DNA of 64,000 nt from Lepturacanthus savala. Lineage: Eukaryota > Chordata > Actinopteri > Scombriformes > Trichiuridae. This document shows positions 12,618 to 23,312 of the stretch, piece after piece. The position numbers and the translations under genes were made by a program. Within the stretch, counting starts at the first letter, position 1. Each line of letters begins with the position of its first letter. The stretch spans positions 11,433,356 through 11,497,355 of the forward strand of contig CM060470.1 of NCBI GenBank assembly GCA_030544235.1, read 5' to 3'. The notes under the pieces are model-generated. The model saw nothing but the letters and a program-made list of their open reading frames with translations, ran no database searches and was not told the origin of the DNA.

Positions 12618-13140
12618 TTATGTTGCTAATTATCCTGATAAACTGCAGCTGTGCCTGCTGCGTGGCTGAACAACCCAGGCTCTCCACAAACAATATTCAA
12701 ACCACTTCACCGCCATAATGTAGTAAAACACAACATATCATTAAAATCGCATCACATTATATCAAAACACTCAAATTGGAATTTGATTCCCCTAAATGGA
12801 AATCAGAAGGCAGAGAGAGAGTTCCAACCACCGGAGGAGACTACCTGTGACAGGCTACACGAGCTCTGAAGTGTTTTTGTGCTTTGTATACAATACTTGA
12901 AATTGACTTTCAAACGCTAGTCATTCACACTTAGCCTTGTTAATTCATGCAAATACTAGTAACTCCAGCCTCACCAGCAAATAACACAGCCCTCAACCAG
13001 CCCCAGCAAGAAATAAATTCTAGCACCGCTTGTGATTTACAATAATTCTAGACCATCACATTACTAATCTGGGAGGGCCAGCGGATTGCTTAATACTTTT
13101 AGTGGAATAAAAGTGGCTTCCTCCTTTCTCGCCACGTTAT

Positions 13141-13233
13141 GGCTGTGGCTCAGAGGTAGGGCGGGTCGCCCACTATTGCTGTATGTCAAAGTGTCCTTGG
13201 AAAAGATGTACTGGACCATAAATTGGGCCAGTG
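13141..13233 (+). mobile_element. Partial tRNA-derived SINE (same family as at 16.7 kb)
   Basis: It begins GGCTGTGGCTCAGAGGTAGG, an A-box-like start, followed by GGGCGGGTCGCCCAC. It continues into AGTGTCCTTGGAAAAGAT, matching the order in the better copy at 16715. The B-box region is lost or strongly mutated and the 3' part ends within about 90 bp. It is an old, truncated copy. Confidence 0.55.
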
Positions 13234-13469
13234 ACAATAACATGGCTGTAACCATGTAATGCAGCAATGTGCTGGAAAAAAGGCAGAGGAAAAGAAGACT
13301 GCAACAGGGATGTAAAAGAAAAACAATCCAGGATTTAAAATCAAATTTCATGTGGAAGGAAATGCATTCGACATGTTTGTTACACTGTGTTAAAAGTGAC
13401 TGCAAAACACATATTACATTGCATTTTCTACATTAGGCTCTTTTACAGGAAACCTGGAAGGCCTGTCTT

Positions 13470-13570
13470 CTTGGTCTATTTATAAGCGCCTAGTTAGACC
13501 TGTAGCAACAATGCAGTCTGCCTTCTCACACACTCACTCTGAAGAACCCCTCCCCCCTCCTCTCTCTACT
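13470..13570 (+). repeat. Repeat X, partial copy
   Basis: The words TATTTATAAGCGCC, CTAGTTAGACCTGTAGCAAC and AATGCAGTCTGCCTTCTCAC match, with few changes, the corresponding parts of repeats at about 23095-23150 and 29585-29632. Only the middle of the repeat is present here. The pyrimidine-rich stretch that follows (CCCCTCCCCCCTCC) appears to be part of the same repeat, because the copy near 30.3 kb has a similar tract there. Class unknown. Confidence 0.6.
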
Positions 13571-15550
13571 GGAACGCCCACCCGTCGTGACTGGCTTAGC
13601 GCTGTCGGAACCTCTTTTGTATGACATATGTATGACAAAGGCATCTTCCAAATGAGTAAATGTATCAAATGTCTATAATGCTGTACTGGGTCTTATTGTA
13701 TTCACTAGCTGTCACATGGTCTGTGTCACATTATGTTGTGGGTGACAACAGGGGCTTGTGTGAGATGTTAGCATTTTATGTTAATTTGCTGACGAGCATC
13801 ATGTGGTTCTATTATGAAGCAGACATTATGAAGTAGGCCTTGCTGAGAAATACACTTAGTGTTAAGGCAAGAGAATTATCCTTTTTTGACACACATCACA
13901 AGTACTCACACACACACACACACGTGCGCGTGTGACAACACACACCTGTTTGCCAGTCTGTGAAATCCTGCAACAACACATTGAGCGTGAAGCGCCTCTT
14001 AGCGTTGCTGCTAGGCGCTCATTCTAGCTCTCTGATTGGTTACGCAGCATGTCTGTCGACTCCTAATGCGCAATATGTTCACAGCTGTCAGCGCTACAGG
14101 TGATATTTTCTCACCCATCGGATGTGTGTTCGCCTGGTAGTGTAAAAAGGGTTTCACGGATAGATAACTGCAGTGGAGGGGTTAAAAATGAAGAAAAATA
14201 ATACACTGATTTAGCCGACTCACATGGTAACGTCTTTTGCACCGAAAAACCGTCAGTTACACAGGTTGGGTTATGCTGGCTTTGTTTGTGTAAAAAGTAC
14301 AAACTGTGGAAAAGGCGGAATAATTAGGAGTCCGCTTTGCACCATTGCGGCAGGATCTGTGTGTAAAGAGGCCTTCAGTTTGCTGTGCAGGAGTGGACTG
14401 GACCTGGAAGAAAAAAAAATGGCCGAGAATGGCCAGATACTTCACCACCCCTACCCCAATGAAGCACATCAAACACAACGAATCAAAAATACGAAAGGTT
14501 TGTCAAATCAGTTGTGCGGTGTTCAATTTTGGCGAGTTGTTTCACTGCAATAAAATTTTTCTTTAGCTTTAAGACAAATATTTGACTTAATATTTGACCT
14601 CCCCTTTCCTCTGTAGCTACATGCTGCAGATTCTCCTCAATTATTAAATTAAATTACAGCAGGGGATGCAGAATAGTTATATATAAAGAAAGTAGCTTTT
14701 CCTGTATGATTACCTTCATCCTAGGACAGAGGAAATGTGTACACATTGGGTATATGACTCACATGATGATCTTTACCACAGTCTTGTGTAACTTAGATGC
14801 ACATGTATAGCTACAGGCACACAAAGAAAAATTCTGCTCATTCATGTTGAGATTTGACAGCTGTTGTTGCTCAATTGCATTTACTTGCGTTATAATATAA
14901 TATAATGGAAATAATCAGGGTAAACGAACCATTAGCATGTCGTCAATGGAACGTGTAGAATTGGCTTTTATAGTCTGTAAGTGCGATTCTAAATTCTTTC
15001 CCTCTTTGGCATCATGCTCTCTGTTCATGAAATCATCCTAAACAATGTTGACAAACTGCTGTTTCTAAAAAAAAAAAAAAAAATGTCTTACGTGAACATA
15101 TGTGCTGCTTGCATTTCATTTTCTGTTCACGTTCTGTTCTTGCTGCGGGGTCATTTACGTACTAGGACATCACATCATTTAACATTACGATGCCTGCATT
15201 AATATTTAGTTTGTCCCTTTAACTTACTAATACATATATAGCAGCACACACAGGTGAACACAGCAAGCCTGATTAACGTCGGTGTGTCGAGAGACTTCGG
15301 GACAACAGAGAAATGGAGTCTGAACTAATGAACTTCATTTTTGCATGGACTGCTGCTCAACTGACCCCCAGAATAACCAGGCCGCCCCTGCTGATGTGGT
15401 TTGACTCTAAATATAAACCGTGATAAATGTAATTATTTCAATTATTGTGGAGCTGTTATCAAATTTACATTTAGTTGGACATAATCACTGGAAAATGTGA
15501 GATCTAATGATGCAGTTAATGATTTTTATAAGTAAATTTATTCTAAACGG
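13571..15550. other. Non-coding DNA with small simple repeats
   Basis: No gene seen. A CA tract at 13907-13923 runs into CGTGCGCGTGTG, giving an alternating purine-pyrimidine stretch. Poly(A) runs occur at 14410-14418 and 15067-15082. The remaining sequence is AT-rich without coding bias. Two overlapping frames near 14224-14566 are open for 70-110 codons but show no domain or third-position bias. Confidence 0.45.
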
Positions 15551-15640
15551 ACGGTAAGTGGACTGCATTTGTATAGTGCCTTTTTAAGGACGAACATGAC
15601 CTTCTACTGTAGGCACACATTAGTTTGTGTGTCTGTCACC
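15551..15640. repeat. Decayed teleost repeat (GGTAAGTGGACTGCATTTGTATAG type)
   Basis: The phrase ACGGTAAGTGGACTGCATTT plus GTATAGTGCC, then CTACTGTAGGCACACATT, is a diverged form of a very common fish interspersed repeat with a 'TAAATGGACTGCATTTATATAGCGC' core. Only about 90 bp can be followed. It has no coding capacity. Confidence 0.55.
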
Positions 15641-16062
15641 ATATTGCAGCTTGGGCAGAAAGCCTCGCAGCTTTGCAGAACCGAGCAGGTTATAATGGAG
15701 TGATTGATGTGGAAAATAAGGAGGCTTCATTCTACTCAAACGAAGGGATGAATATTTATTTGTTCTGAACAATCATAGGTTGGCAACCACAAACATGAAC
15801 GACCATGAAAAGTTTACAAAAGAGAGACCAATCTTCTTTATTCTTTTTTTTTTTTCGCAGTCTGTTAGAATTAGTCTTTTATAATCCTCGACAATGCATT
15901 CCTTTGCCCGTCTGCGGAATTATAAGTTGGCTTTGAATGACAAGGCAAGGTTAGCAGACTTCAAAGTGCATCACTGCTAGGGAAACTACATATATGGACA
16001 ACAAAAATTTGTGGGAAACTGAGGGAACATACAGAACCTGTGTTATTTTATACTCACAGTGT

Positions 16063-16100
16063 GTAGTAGTAGTAGTAGTTGTAGTTGTAGTTGTAGTAGT
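16063..16100. repeat. (GTA)n / (GTT)n microsatellite
   Basis: Trinucleotide tract of TAG/GTA units with interspersed GTT units. The poly-Thr predicted on the minus strand is a product of this repeat. Confidence 0.9.
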
Positions 16101-16317
16101 GATAAAGTAGATAGGTGATGTAATCAGGTGGCAGTAAAAAGAAGAAGAGAAGATTTCCGGCTGGATCAGCCTCTGATTAGTCAAAAGATTCTCGCAAAGC
16201 ACTATGGGAAACAAATGTAACCATTATTGTCAATGCTAGCTCCCAATATATGATCGATAATTGATACAATATGGACAATAAAACAGTCAATATTGGATCT
16301 ACCCATATGGATTTATT

Positions 16318-16552
16318 TTAAAAGGCCCCCGAAAGAGACACGAGAGCAGCGCCTTTATCACATGAGCTAGTCTGTAATCGGCCGTCGTCTTTCAAAAAAT
16401 TGTTTTGGCGGGCTGATGGTGCTGGAATTTTAAACTCCTTCTTCTGGTCATGTAAAACTACAATGGGTCCGGAGCCATTTGTTCGCAAGACGAAATCTGC
16501 ATGAAAGTTTGTCATAGTAAGAGAATTCTGTCATTGTGTGAACGGGGCCTTA
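16318..16552. mobile_element. Short non-autonomous DNA element (GGCCCCGTTCACAC-ended MITE)
   Basis: The right edge is GTGTGAACGGGGCCTTA and the left edge is AAAAGGCCCCCGAAAGAGACACG, which form imperfect inverted termini with GGCCCC at both ends. Read on the minus strand the interior contains GAAAGACGACGGCCGATT and CTCTCGTGTCTC words typical of a teleost MITE family beginning with a GGCCCCGTT-type terminus. The transposase superfamily is not certain. It ends about 160 bp before the SINE at 16715. Confidence 0.45.
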
Positions 16553-16714
16553 GTCTTGTTTTATTTTAGTTGCAATTGAATATTTCACACCATTTTGTTT
16601 ATCTTTAATTTTTATGCATGTAATACATGTTTGTATATAACAAATAAAATTACAGTCTGTGCCCCTTTGGCGCAGAGCGTAACAGCACTTTCTGACCCAA
16701 ACAGCTGTTTTGTT

Positions 16715-16945
16715 TGGGGCAGCTGTGGCTCAGGAAGTAGAGCGGGTCATCCACTAGTCAGAGATTCCACAGTGTGATCCCCTGATCCTCCAGTCTGCAC
16801 GTTGTAGTGTCCTTGGGCAAGATACTGAACCGCGAATTGCTCCTGAAGTGTGTTTATGTGTGTGTCAGTTTACCATCTGTGGTGTCATACAGTGAGTCTG
16901 AATGCTTTGGAATATGGAAGTTCTACAGTTGAGGAAATGTAGTGC
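16715..16945 (+). mobile_element. tRNA-derived SINE
   Basis: The head is tRNA-like: an A-box region CTGTGGCTCAGGAAGTAGAG and a B-box-like GTGTGATCCCC about 40 bp later. It is followed by the body phrase GTAGTGTCCTTGGGCAAGAT, ACTGAACCGCGAATTGCTCC and a 3' part around AGTGAGTCTGAATGCTTTGG. Such elements are transcribed by RNA polymerase III from the internal boxes and moved by LINE machinery. The copy is moderately diverged, and clear target duplications were not found. A truncated relative lies at 13141. Confidence 0.7.
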
Positions 16946-17880
16946 CAATGGAAAAGAATTTCAGACAGCAAGGTGAACATATTCTAAATATAGTGTCCAC
17001 TTAAACTGATATTGAATTTTTTAGATGGGCCTTTTTTTTTAGGTGGCTAAAACACTTTGCTCACCTCTCTACTTTTTTCTGCTTCTCTCCTGAGAGTGTT
17101 CCTATCTAAATCTACTGCAGGTAATACACTGATTATGGATAAGTACCTCATACAACCCCACTTCAAAAAAAGAAAAAGTACTATCCCTCCTTACTTATTG
17201 CACTTAAACATGTATGTATTGAGATTTCAAGGCCCAGCAAGTGATTAATACTATTATGGCTTTCCTGAACCAATTTCCCTGATAATTTATTGAATTAGAA
17301 AGCCTTCAATTGAATAGGCAGATAAATTATGAATGGAAGGGCAACCTTTGCAGAGTGTGAAGCAAGATGATGAATTGCCAATCAGCCAAATGCGTCAAAA
17401 TGTCAAACAGGCATGTCTTTGATCCTCTGTAGGCTGTTAGCGGGAGCTAATAAAATGTTTATTAAGTATGTCCCCAGGTGACGAGACATTTATCAGTGTG
17501 TCAATGTCTCTCCAGTAACTAACTGCCAATGCAAAGCAGTGCACAGATTTCTCAGGGGAGCTGTGTTATTTTAAAGCTGTCCCCACTAGATCAATAAGAT
17601 AAGTACATCTACGTCTTTACTACTGCCTCTATTATGGCTATTGCTTCTCCTGCTACTGCAAATATTTACACCCTGCTGCACTATGCAGCCTGGCCCCTTT
17701 AATCCACAGTTTCTATTGCTTGCCATAGTAAATGCAAGTACAAAATCACTCTTCTGATTGGTTCACACTCCCTGCAGTACTGTACATTTCTTAAAGTTGG
17801 GAACATGTTTGACAATGTCAAACATATCCAAGTCAATCAAGTTTTGTTTCTACACATAATATTGTTAAGACCATTAATAC
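16946..17880. other. Non-coding DNA with conserved-element-like block
   Basis: No gene seen. The block 17261-17520 is free of simple repeats and holds many homeodomain-like words (GATAATTTATTGAATTAG, TAAATTATGAATGG, AGCTAATAAAATG) between GC-containing cores such as GGGCAACCTTTGCAGAG. It resembles vertebrate conserved non-coding elements in texture, but no alignment was possible. The region abuts the 3' end of the minus-strand gypsy remnant. Confidence 0.3.
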
Positions 17881-19560
17881 TGAATTCTTTACGAGGAAGA
17901 CGACCAACACATTCAACAATAACCTGTTCGAAGGCTCACCCACAGCCGGGATGGGATACCATGGTGCAGGAGGGACCGTCTGAGTAATCTTACCAGCCAC
18001 CTTTCATCACATGAAATGACTTACAATTCAATGCACAACGTCCTTCTTCAAACCAGGCCAGAAAAAATGGCGCAACACCCATCATATGTCTTATTTATAC
18101 CAAGATGTCCAGACAGCTGATCATCTTGAGCCAAACCCTAGATGTTACAGCAGTTTATCCACAACCCGCATTATTACACTCCAATCGTCATCATCTGCAG
18201 ACATGGTGATGTCCATTTATGTATAAGCACTTCATGTTTAACAGTACTCCCCACCCCCCATGGCACCAGATGCTCATTTCTCCGCCGACAGACATTCCAA
18301 AAAGAGATGACAACCCTCATTTTCTGTTCACATGCCACAGTCATATCACCAAGCCTTACATTGCTGACTTCATCACCCTTTTCCCCAGAAGTTGACATGC
18401 TATCAGAGGGAGATTGTACAACAGATGCATCTAACTCTCCAGTCGCAACAAAGCTGACGGACAGATCAATGTCACCCTCTTCACTCACGGCTTGGTGCTG
18501 CGACATGGCACAGGTTGCACACAGGCAGAAGATATTTCAGGATATTGCTGAGCTAGTTAATCTGGATATGATTTTTACCATAGGAACAGCCATCACCTCA
18601 GGCTCTAGCATTCTCTCAAGCATGGCGGACTTCCAGAATCACCCAATAAACAGACCAGACTTGGGACAAAAGTATGCAAAAGCAGACCTAAGCACTGCAC
18701 CCCAAAACCCGGCACCAACACACTTACTGGAGAGAAGCAACACATCACCCAAAATGAAGGACTGTAACACTCCGGTATCAAGGACACTGTCTTTTCCCTA
18801 GTTCCACAATCCTCCATTGGACAGGCAAAACATTGGGTGTCCATTGCGCAACCAACAAACTTGGTGCTTCCTTTAATCTTTTACTCACCAAACACAGAAT
18901 CACACCATCAGATAGTTTTAACAGGTTTGTACTCATTCAATTAAGTGGCAACTCTCTCAGGTATGCAATTTTGAAACTCTTCTAAATGCAAAAAAGCTCC
19001 AAGATCTGCCAAAATGTAAACTCCTTACGCATACCATTGTTCAAATAATGCCCTTTTCTCACAAGCAAACTCAGCATATTTCCGTGACTTCATTTTTTTT
19101 TTTTTTTTTTTTACACTTTTGATAACTTTTAGTGATAAGCCTCCGGCACAAGCTTATATCCCTTCAAAATGCCAGCTTTGGTATGCTCACAACCCATGTT
19201 TGTCTCTTGAGAAACTGTTGCATGAACTTCTCGAGCTTTACCAGTAAATACGCAAAAAATCAGATGATTGATGAGATACAGGCTGTAGAATCTGAGGCGA
19301 GTTGCATTTCTAACTCCTTTAAACGCAAGACATGCTTTGTTTCCTCAAGCTTCCTTTTCTCTGTGCTAATATTGATTTTATACTCTCAGATCTAAGCAAC
19401 ACAGCTCCAACTCAACTATCAAATATCAGTAAAACCCATCTAAGAAAACTTTTTGTGCCACTAAGACAAGCTAAAGCTAAAACAGCTGTCCCTTAATCAC
19501 CTGCTTCTTGTCATACTTACTGATTGAAACCTCATACCTCTCTACAGTGAGTTTCAGACA
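17880..19560 (-). pseudogene. Ty3/gypsy (Gmr1-like) gag-pol remnant, minus strand
   Basis: Frame-shifted minus-strand translations can be followed from high to low coordinates. Gag-like segments come first: a YKLVPEAYH-type word near 19135-19160 and a PERVAT-type word near 18945-18990. A protease-like segment is at about 18605-18780 (VLVPGFGVQC; KSGLFIG after a frame change). A short acidic linker (EEGDIDLSVSF) lies at about 18450-18482. The integrase N-terminal part follows: VLIHKWTSPCLQ near 18200 and the zinc-finger region near 18030-18150 with HFFWPGLKKDVVH. Last comes TVPPAPWYPIPAVGEP at about 17935-17975. The integrase catalytic core is missing. No reverse transcriptase lies between protease and integrase, as in Gmr1-like elements, although an internal deletion is possible. 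The copy has many stops and is interrupted by a 20-nt T run at 19093-19112. LTRs were not identified. Confidence 0.7.
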
Positions 19561-20099
19561 CTTTAGAAAACACTTTATTACACTTTAATAAAACACTTTA
19601 TTATCATAAATTGGATCACTAACAAAATCTTCCAGATCAATCTCCATTATAGAAAAATAGATATTACAAAAGTACTAAAAAGAAAACTCTGCAAAATAAA
19701 ACAGCAAAAACATACCTCAGGTTAGTGCTTTCACAGACCTTAACAATTGAGTACACACTGCACAAACAATGTGTTACAGCACAAAACAAAGTAACACAAT
19801 AATCTTAATCACCTCACAAGGCACTACCCAGAACCAAGCAGTAGTTACTATAAATTTGATTGACAATCGACCGAAAACATGGTGCACAACAGCAGTAACA
19901 CTACCTAAACCTACTAAAAGAAGCAGTTCTTGATGGAAAATAGTCATGAAATGTGGCGGTCTACCAAGAATTACAGAATAAAATGAGTACCAAAGACTTT
20001 CCAAAGCAATTCCAGTGAAGTGAATAGAAGAGTTTAAAACATCACCACATGGCTGAGAAGTGTCAGATGGCTACCAGTTGGGAGACGGGGTGCACCACC
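19561..20099. other. AT-rich DNA between gypsy remnant and SINE
   Basis: No coding signal. Short duplicated words (AAAACACTTTATTA, twice near 19567-19605) occur. It may include the untranslated leader or LTR of the gypsy remnant, but no tRNA primer-binding site or paired LTR could be recognised. Confidence 0.4.
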
Positions 20100-20111
20100 T
20101 TGGTATTGAAT

Positions 20112-20450
20112 GTCAGTCAGTCATCTCCTATACCCGCTTATTCCTCATTAGCATCTCCAGGTCCTGCTGGAGCCAATCCCAGCTCATTACAGCGAGAGGC
20201 AGGGATACACCCCAGATGGTCACCAGCCTATCGTGGGGCACACACACCGTTCACACCTACGGGCAACCTCAGCATGTTTTTGGACTGTGGGAGGAAGCCG
20301 GAGTGGAGTACCTGGTGAAAACCCACGCAGACACAGGGAGAAGATGCAAATTCCATAGCTCCAACTCAGAAGGGTCCCAGACCCAGGAGGTCTTGAACCT
20401 GCGACCTTCTTGTTGTGAGGTAACAGCGCTAACCCCTCCGCCACCGTGTC
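20112..20450 (-). mobile_element. DANA/V-SINE-like SINE, minus strand
   Basis: The minus strand reads from a tRNA-like head (GACACGGTGGCGGAGGGGTTAG with the B-box position AGGTTCAAGACC) through the conserved body (GGAGTTTGCAT-like, CCCACAGTCCAAAAACATG) to a tail near GAGGAATAAGCGGGTATAGG. It ends in repeated GACT units. It is flanked by a 12-bp target duplication, TTGGTATTGAAT at 20100-20111 and TTGGTATCGAAT at 20451-20462 (one mismatch), which defines the ends well. It is near full length and moderately diverged. Confidence 0.9.
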
Positions 20451-20462
20451 TTGGTATCGAAT

Positions 20463-22621
20463 AGATTTGACATAATATTTGGTAAAAGACCTTCATAGTG
20501 GCAAAGGATGAACTTTTCTTGTATCCACACCATGATGGATATATTTGTGATTTCAATTTTAGTCCATCCAAGACAACTACTGGATGGACTGCCATAATAT
20601 TTGGTCCAGATATATTTATGTCCCACGTCAGGATGAATTGCTTTATTTCTCTGATCCCTTCAGGTTGAGATTCAGGTTACTTTATTTGTAACATTAAACA
20701 GTAGAGCACTGACAGAAGACAAATGCAACAGAGACATAAACAACAAGTACTCAAAGGCTTACTAAAAACAGTACTCAGCAGAAAGGAAGTCACAAGAATG
20801 AGATAAAACTACTGGAATATCAGTATAAAAATGACAGTACAAAAGACAAATGAATATGTGCAAAACACTATGATTTCTTTAAGTGTGGAACAAAGTTGTG
20901 AACCTGGATACTTGAAACCTCCGACCAGATGGAAGAAGGTGAAATTCAGCAGAGGATGGGAATCATGATGAAAAGATATAGCTGGATATCGGGGGACTAA
21001 ATCAGCCAAGTGGACCATTTGAGCTTTAAACTTTCAGCAAATGAAAATGTAAAAACAGCTTTCTTAAGTACAAATTCTGCACAAATATCACTTTAGATTG
21101 TGAAGGTCATCGATTCAACGATTGGAATAAGAAGCAAAGCACATTTTTGAGTGGAGGCGGACATTTCAAACATGTCCTTTAGATGGATAAGCTCCTCTGG
21201 AAACAATCAAGATTTCTTTCGGTTAAAAGCCTGCATAATATAAATGTTGTTCTCTGTATCTATGAAGAATGTTGCAACAGAGTCAGCTAGCTGATAAAAG
21301 TATTTAATGACCTTTAGTCTGACAGAAAAACAGTCCTGCAGTTTTCATCCGATCTGTGTTTACTTTGCGTAAACAGTCTGAAGTCGATATGGATGTAAAT
21401 GATTTGTTGAAAAAAAGAAGAAAAGAAAAACTAAGGATGAAATGAGCTCGCTTTCAGTCTAGGAGTGGAGATCTCCCTGATTATTAATTAAGAGGAACTT
21501 TATTAGATGAAGACATGTGAGAGAGAGAAAAACCAACAGAGCAAAAGGGGGCAGAATTATAGTAAAAAATTTATTCCTGATGCCATGAGTGATTCTCAAC
21601 AACAAATTCTGATGCTGAACTTTTTTTGTGTGTACAAAAACCTTTTGCTGCTAGTGGTGTCAAGAAAACGCTCTCATATGTGGGCAGCAAAAATATCATA
21701 TAAAATCAGAAGGAATAAATAGTTATCAGAAATGAGGAATTAATCATTGAATATAGGATTTAATTAAATGGAGCTCAAAGTTAGGCAAGTAAAACAACCA
21801 GTATTCTAAAATAAATGCGAAAAAGAAAAGAAGAGAGTTGGGAGGGGAAAAAAGACTTGCAGGACTGAGTTGAAGTCACAGTTAGCAGCACTGGCTAACT
21901 TGATGTGTTTCTATTGCCGAAATCATAATGTGTTCATGAGAAGTCCTTCAGTCTTGATCTTAAAGCAGGCTTTTGCAACACTGTTATAAAGGGAGTTGCT
22001 GCATTTGTAGGCTAAACGAGCAGAGAAAAATGGAGAAGTTCCTGCAGCTTCTTGCTGCAGGAGAGGGCAGCTGTGCTCTGTTGGTGAGTCACTGAAAAAG
22101 GTGAGTAACAGAATGAGACAAAGAGTGATTCTCGGTTTTGTGACCCCAGTGAGATCACAGTTCAAAGTGATTGGAGGAAATCTTTGGAGGGTGGTTTTAT
22201 TTAGAGGTGTGAGAACATGATGGCTCTCTGAGACGTTCCAGCAAAGCTGCAGGCTAAATTCAGCTTAATCACATAAAGGTCACATATTCATTGCATATTG
22301 CAGGAATGAAATAAATAACTGCATCATAACTAAAATGTAGTGTGTTAAGCAGTCAAATTCGTAGTGTTTGAATGGATGTGAATGGGTTTGAGTAGTGAAG
22401 GATGTTGTGAAGTAAAATAAAGCCAAGGCTAATCAAACGGCAGAGCAACAGGGTGCAGGCTATAGCAGAGAACAGAGGCTGCCACACTGGAAGCTGTGGC
22501 CTTTAAATCCCTTTAGAGCCCTGGGCCCAGGTGCTCCAGATCCAGTGGGAACTGCAATCAGCCACTCTGTCAATACAGTCAGACACAGTACCATGCCATA
22601 GTAGACAGTCTGCCGTTTTAT
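20463..22621. other. AT-rich non-coding DNA, no gene seen
   Basis: No domain or coding bias on either strand. The stretch 20680-21020 has A-rich words such as CAGTAGAGCACTG and AGTATAAAAATGACAGTAC, reminiscent of retroposon 3' regions, but I could not assign a family. The longest frames (61-80 codons) look random. Confidence 0.4.
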
Positions 22622-23005
22622 TTAACCTCTTAAGACACACTGTGGGGGGGGGGGGCATTTATGGCAATACTTCGCTTTTGGTTATTGGATCCTGTGCGTA
22701 AATAACACAACAATTATGGACTCAAAGTTGTTTTGCATCGATTTACACCATGAACGAATCAATCAAAGCATGGTGTCGGGAGATAGCCAATGAACGCCAA
22801 TGAGGGCCGACTACGAAAGTTTGAACACCTTTGGTTTGATGGACAGCAGTGCAACCCCATGGATTTTTCCCATAAGGGGAACATCCATACCTGATAGCCA
22901 ATAGCCAGGGTTGTAGAACGATGTGTGACATGTGACATGCGGGAACTATGCTACTCATACCATTTTCGCCACACCGAAAAAAGGGGGTACATCTTAAGAG
23001 GTTAA
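22622..23005. mobile_element. piggyBac-type MITE with TTAA duplication
   Basis: The element lies between TTAA at 22622-22625 and TTAA at 23002-23005. Immediately inside are CCTCTTAAGA on the left and its exact complement TCTTAAGAGG on the right. The insert is about 376 bp, has a G-run near 22645-22656 and no coding capacity. TTAA duplication plus inverted termini beginning CC is characteristic of piggyBac elements. The right TTAA is also the first four bases of the adjacent repeat X copy. Confidence 0.75.
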
Positions 23006-23312
23006 AGGGGCCTTATCTTGCTATTTTCCCAGTACAATATTCCAATTTTCATGGTCTGTTTATAATGGATAGCATCCTTTTATGGTTCAAAAGTACCTAG
23101 TTAGACCTGTAGCAGCAATGTAATCGGTCCTGCCTCTCTGGGAGAGCTGGGGTCAGTGGACCAGAAACCAAGTACAATCGCTCCAAAAGGCGGCAGCTAC
23201 CTGATCTATGGGCGATTACTATTAACTCCTGTTGTGACATCACAACAGGAGCAATTTGTAAATGGCTTGTATTCAGCGAGTTTTCAGTGACACTACAGAG
23301 GAAATCAGACCC
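23002..23312 (+). repeat. Repeat X, most complete copy
   Basis: An unclassified interspersed repeat starting TTAAAGGGGCC and containing CTATTTTCCCAGTACAATAT, CCTAGTTAGACCTGTAGCAG and AGCTGGGGTCAGTGGACCAG. It also has a 26-bp palindrome at 23226-23251 (arms CTCCTGTTGTGA and TCACAACAGGAG around CA). It ends near CACTACAGAGGAAATCAGAC. The same order is seen in the split copy at 29481-29632 and 30300-30480, and its middle recurs at 13470. It has no open frame and no obvious tRNA-like head. The class is unknown: it could be a MITE or a SINE-like element. Confidence 0.65.

Noticed and set aside
12427..12718. ORFs with Cys-Val repeats
   Set aside because: Produced by the GT microsatellite; no coding evidence outside the repeat.
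13890..13940. Possible regulatory CACGTGCGCGTGTG motif (E-box-like)
   Set aside because: It is a product of a CA/CG dinucleotide repeat, so the E-box match is not informative.
15951..16214. 87-codon minus-strand ORF with poly-Thr
   Set aside because: The poly-Thr is the GTA/GTT microsatellite and the flanks have no domain.
16663..16700. Possible tRNA gene near GCCCCTTTGGCGCAGAGCG
   Set aside because: No cloverleaf can be completed and no B-box follows at the right distance. The real tRNA-like sequence is the SINE head at 16715.
18142..18801. 219-codon plus-strand ORF, the longest in the window
   Set aside because: It is antisense to the gypsy gag-pol remnant, whose minus-strand translation shows protease and integrase similarity in the expected order. 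The plus frame has no domain.
20049..20464. Several overlapping ORFs up to 134 codons
   Set aside because: They are translations of the DANA/V-SINE-like SINE on either strand; the same applies to 36870-37300 and 38794-39056.
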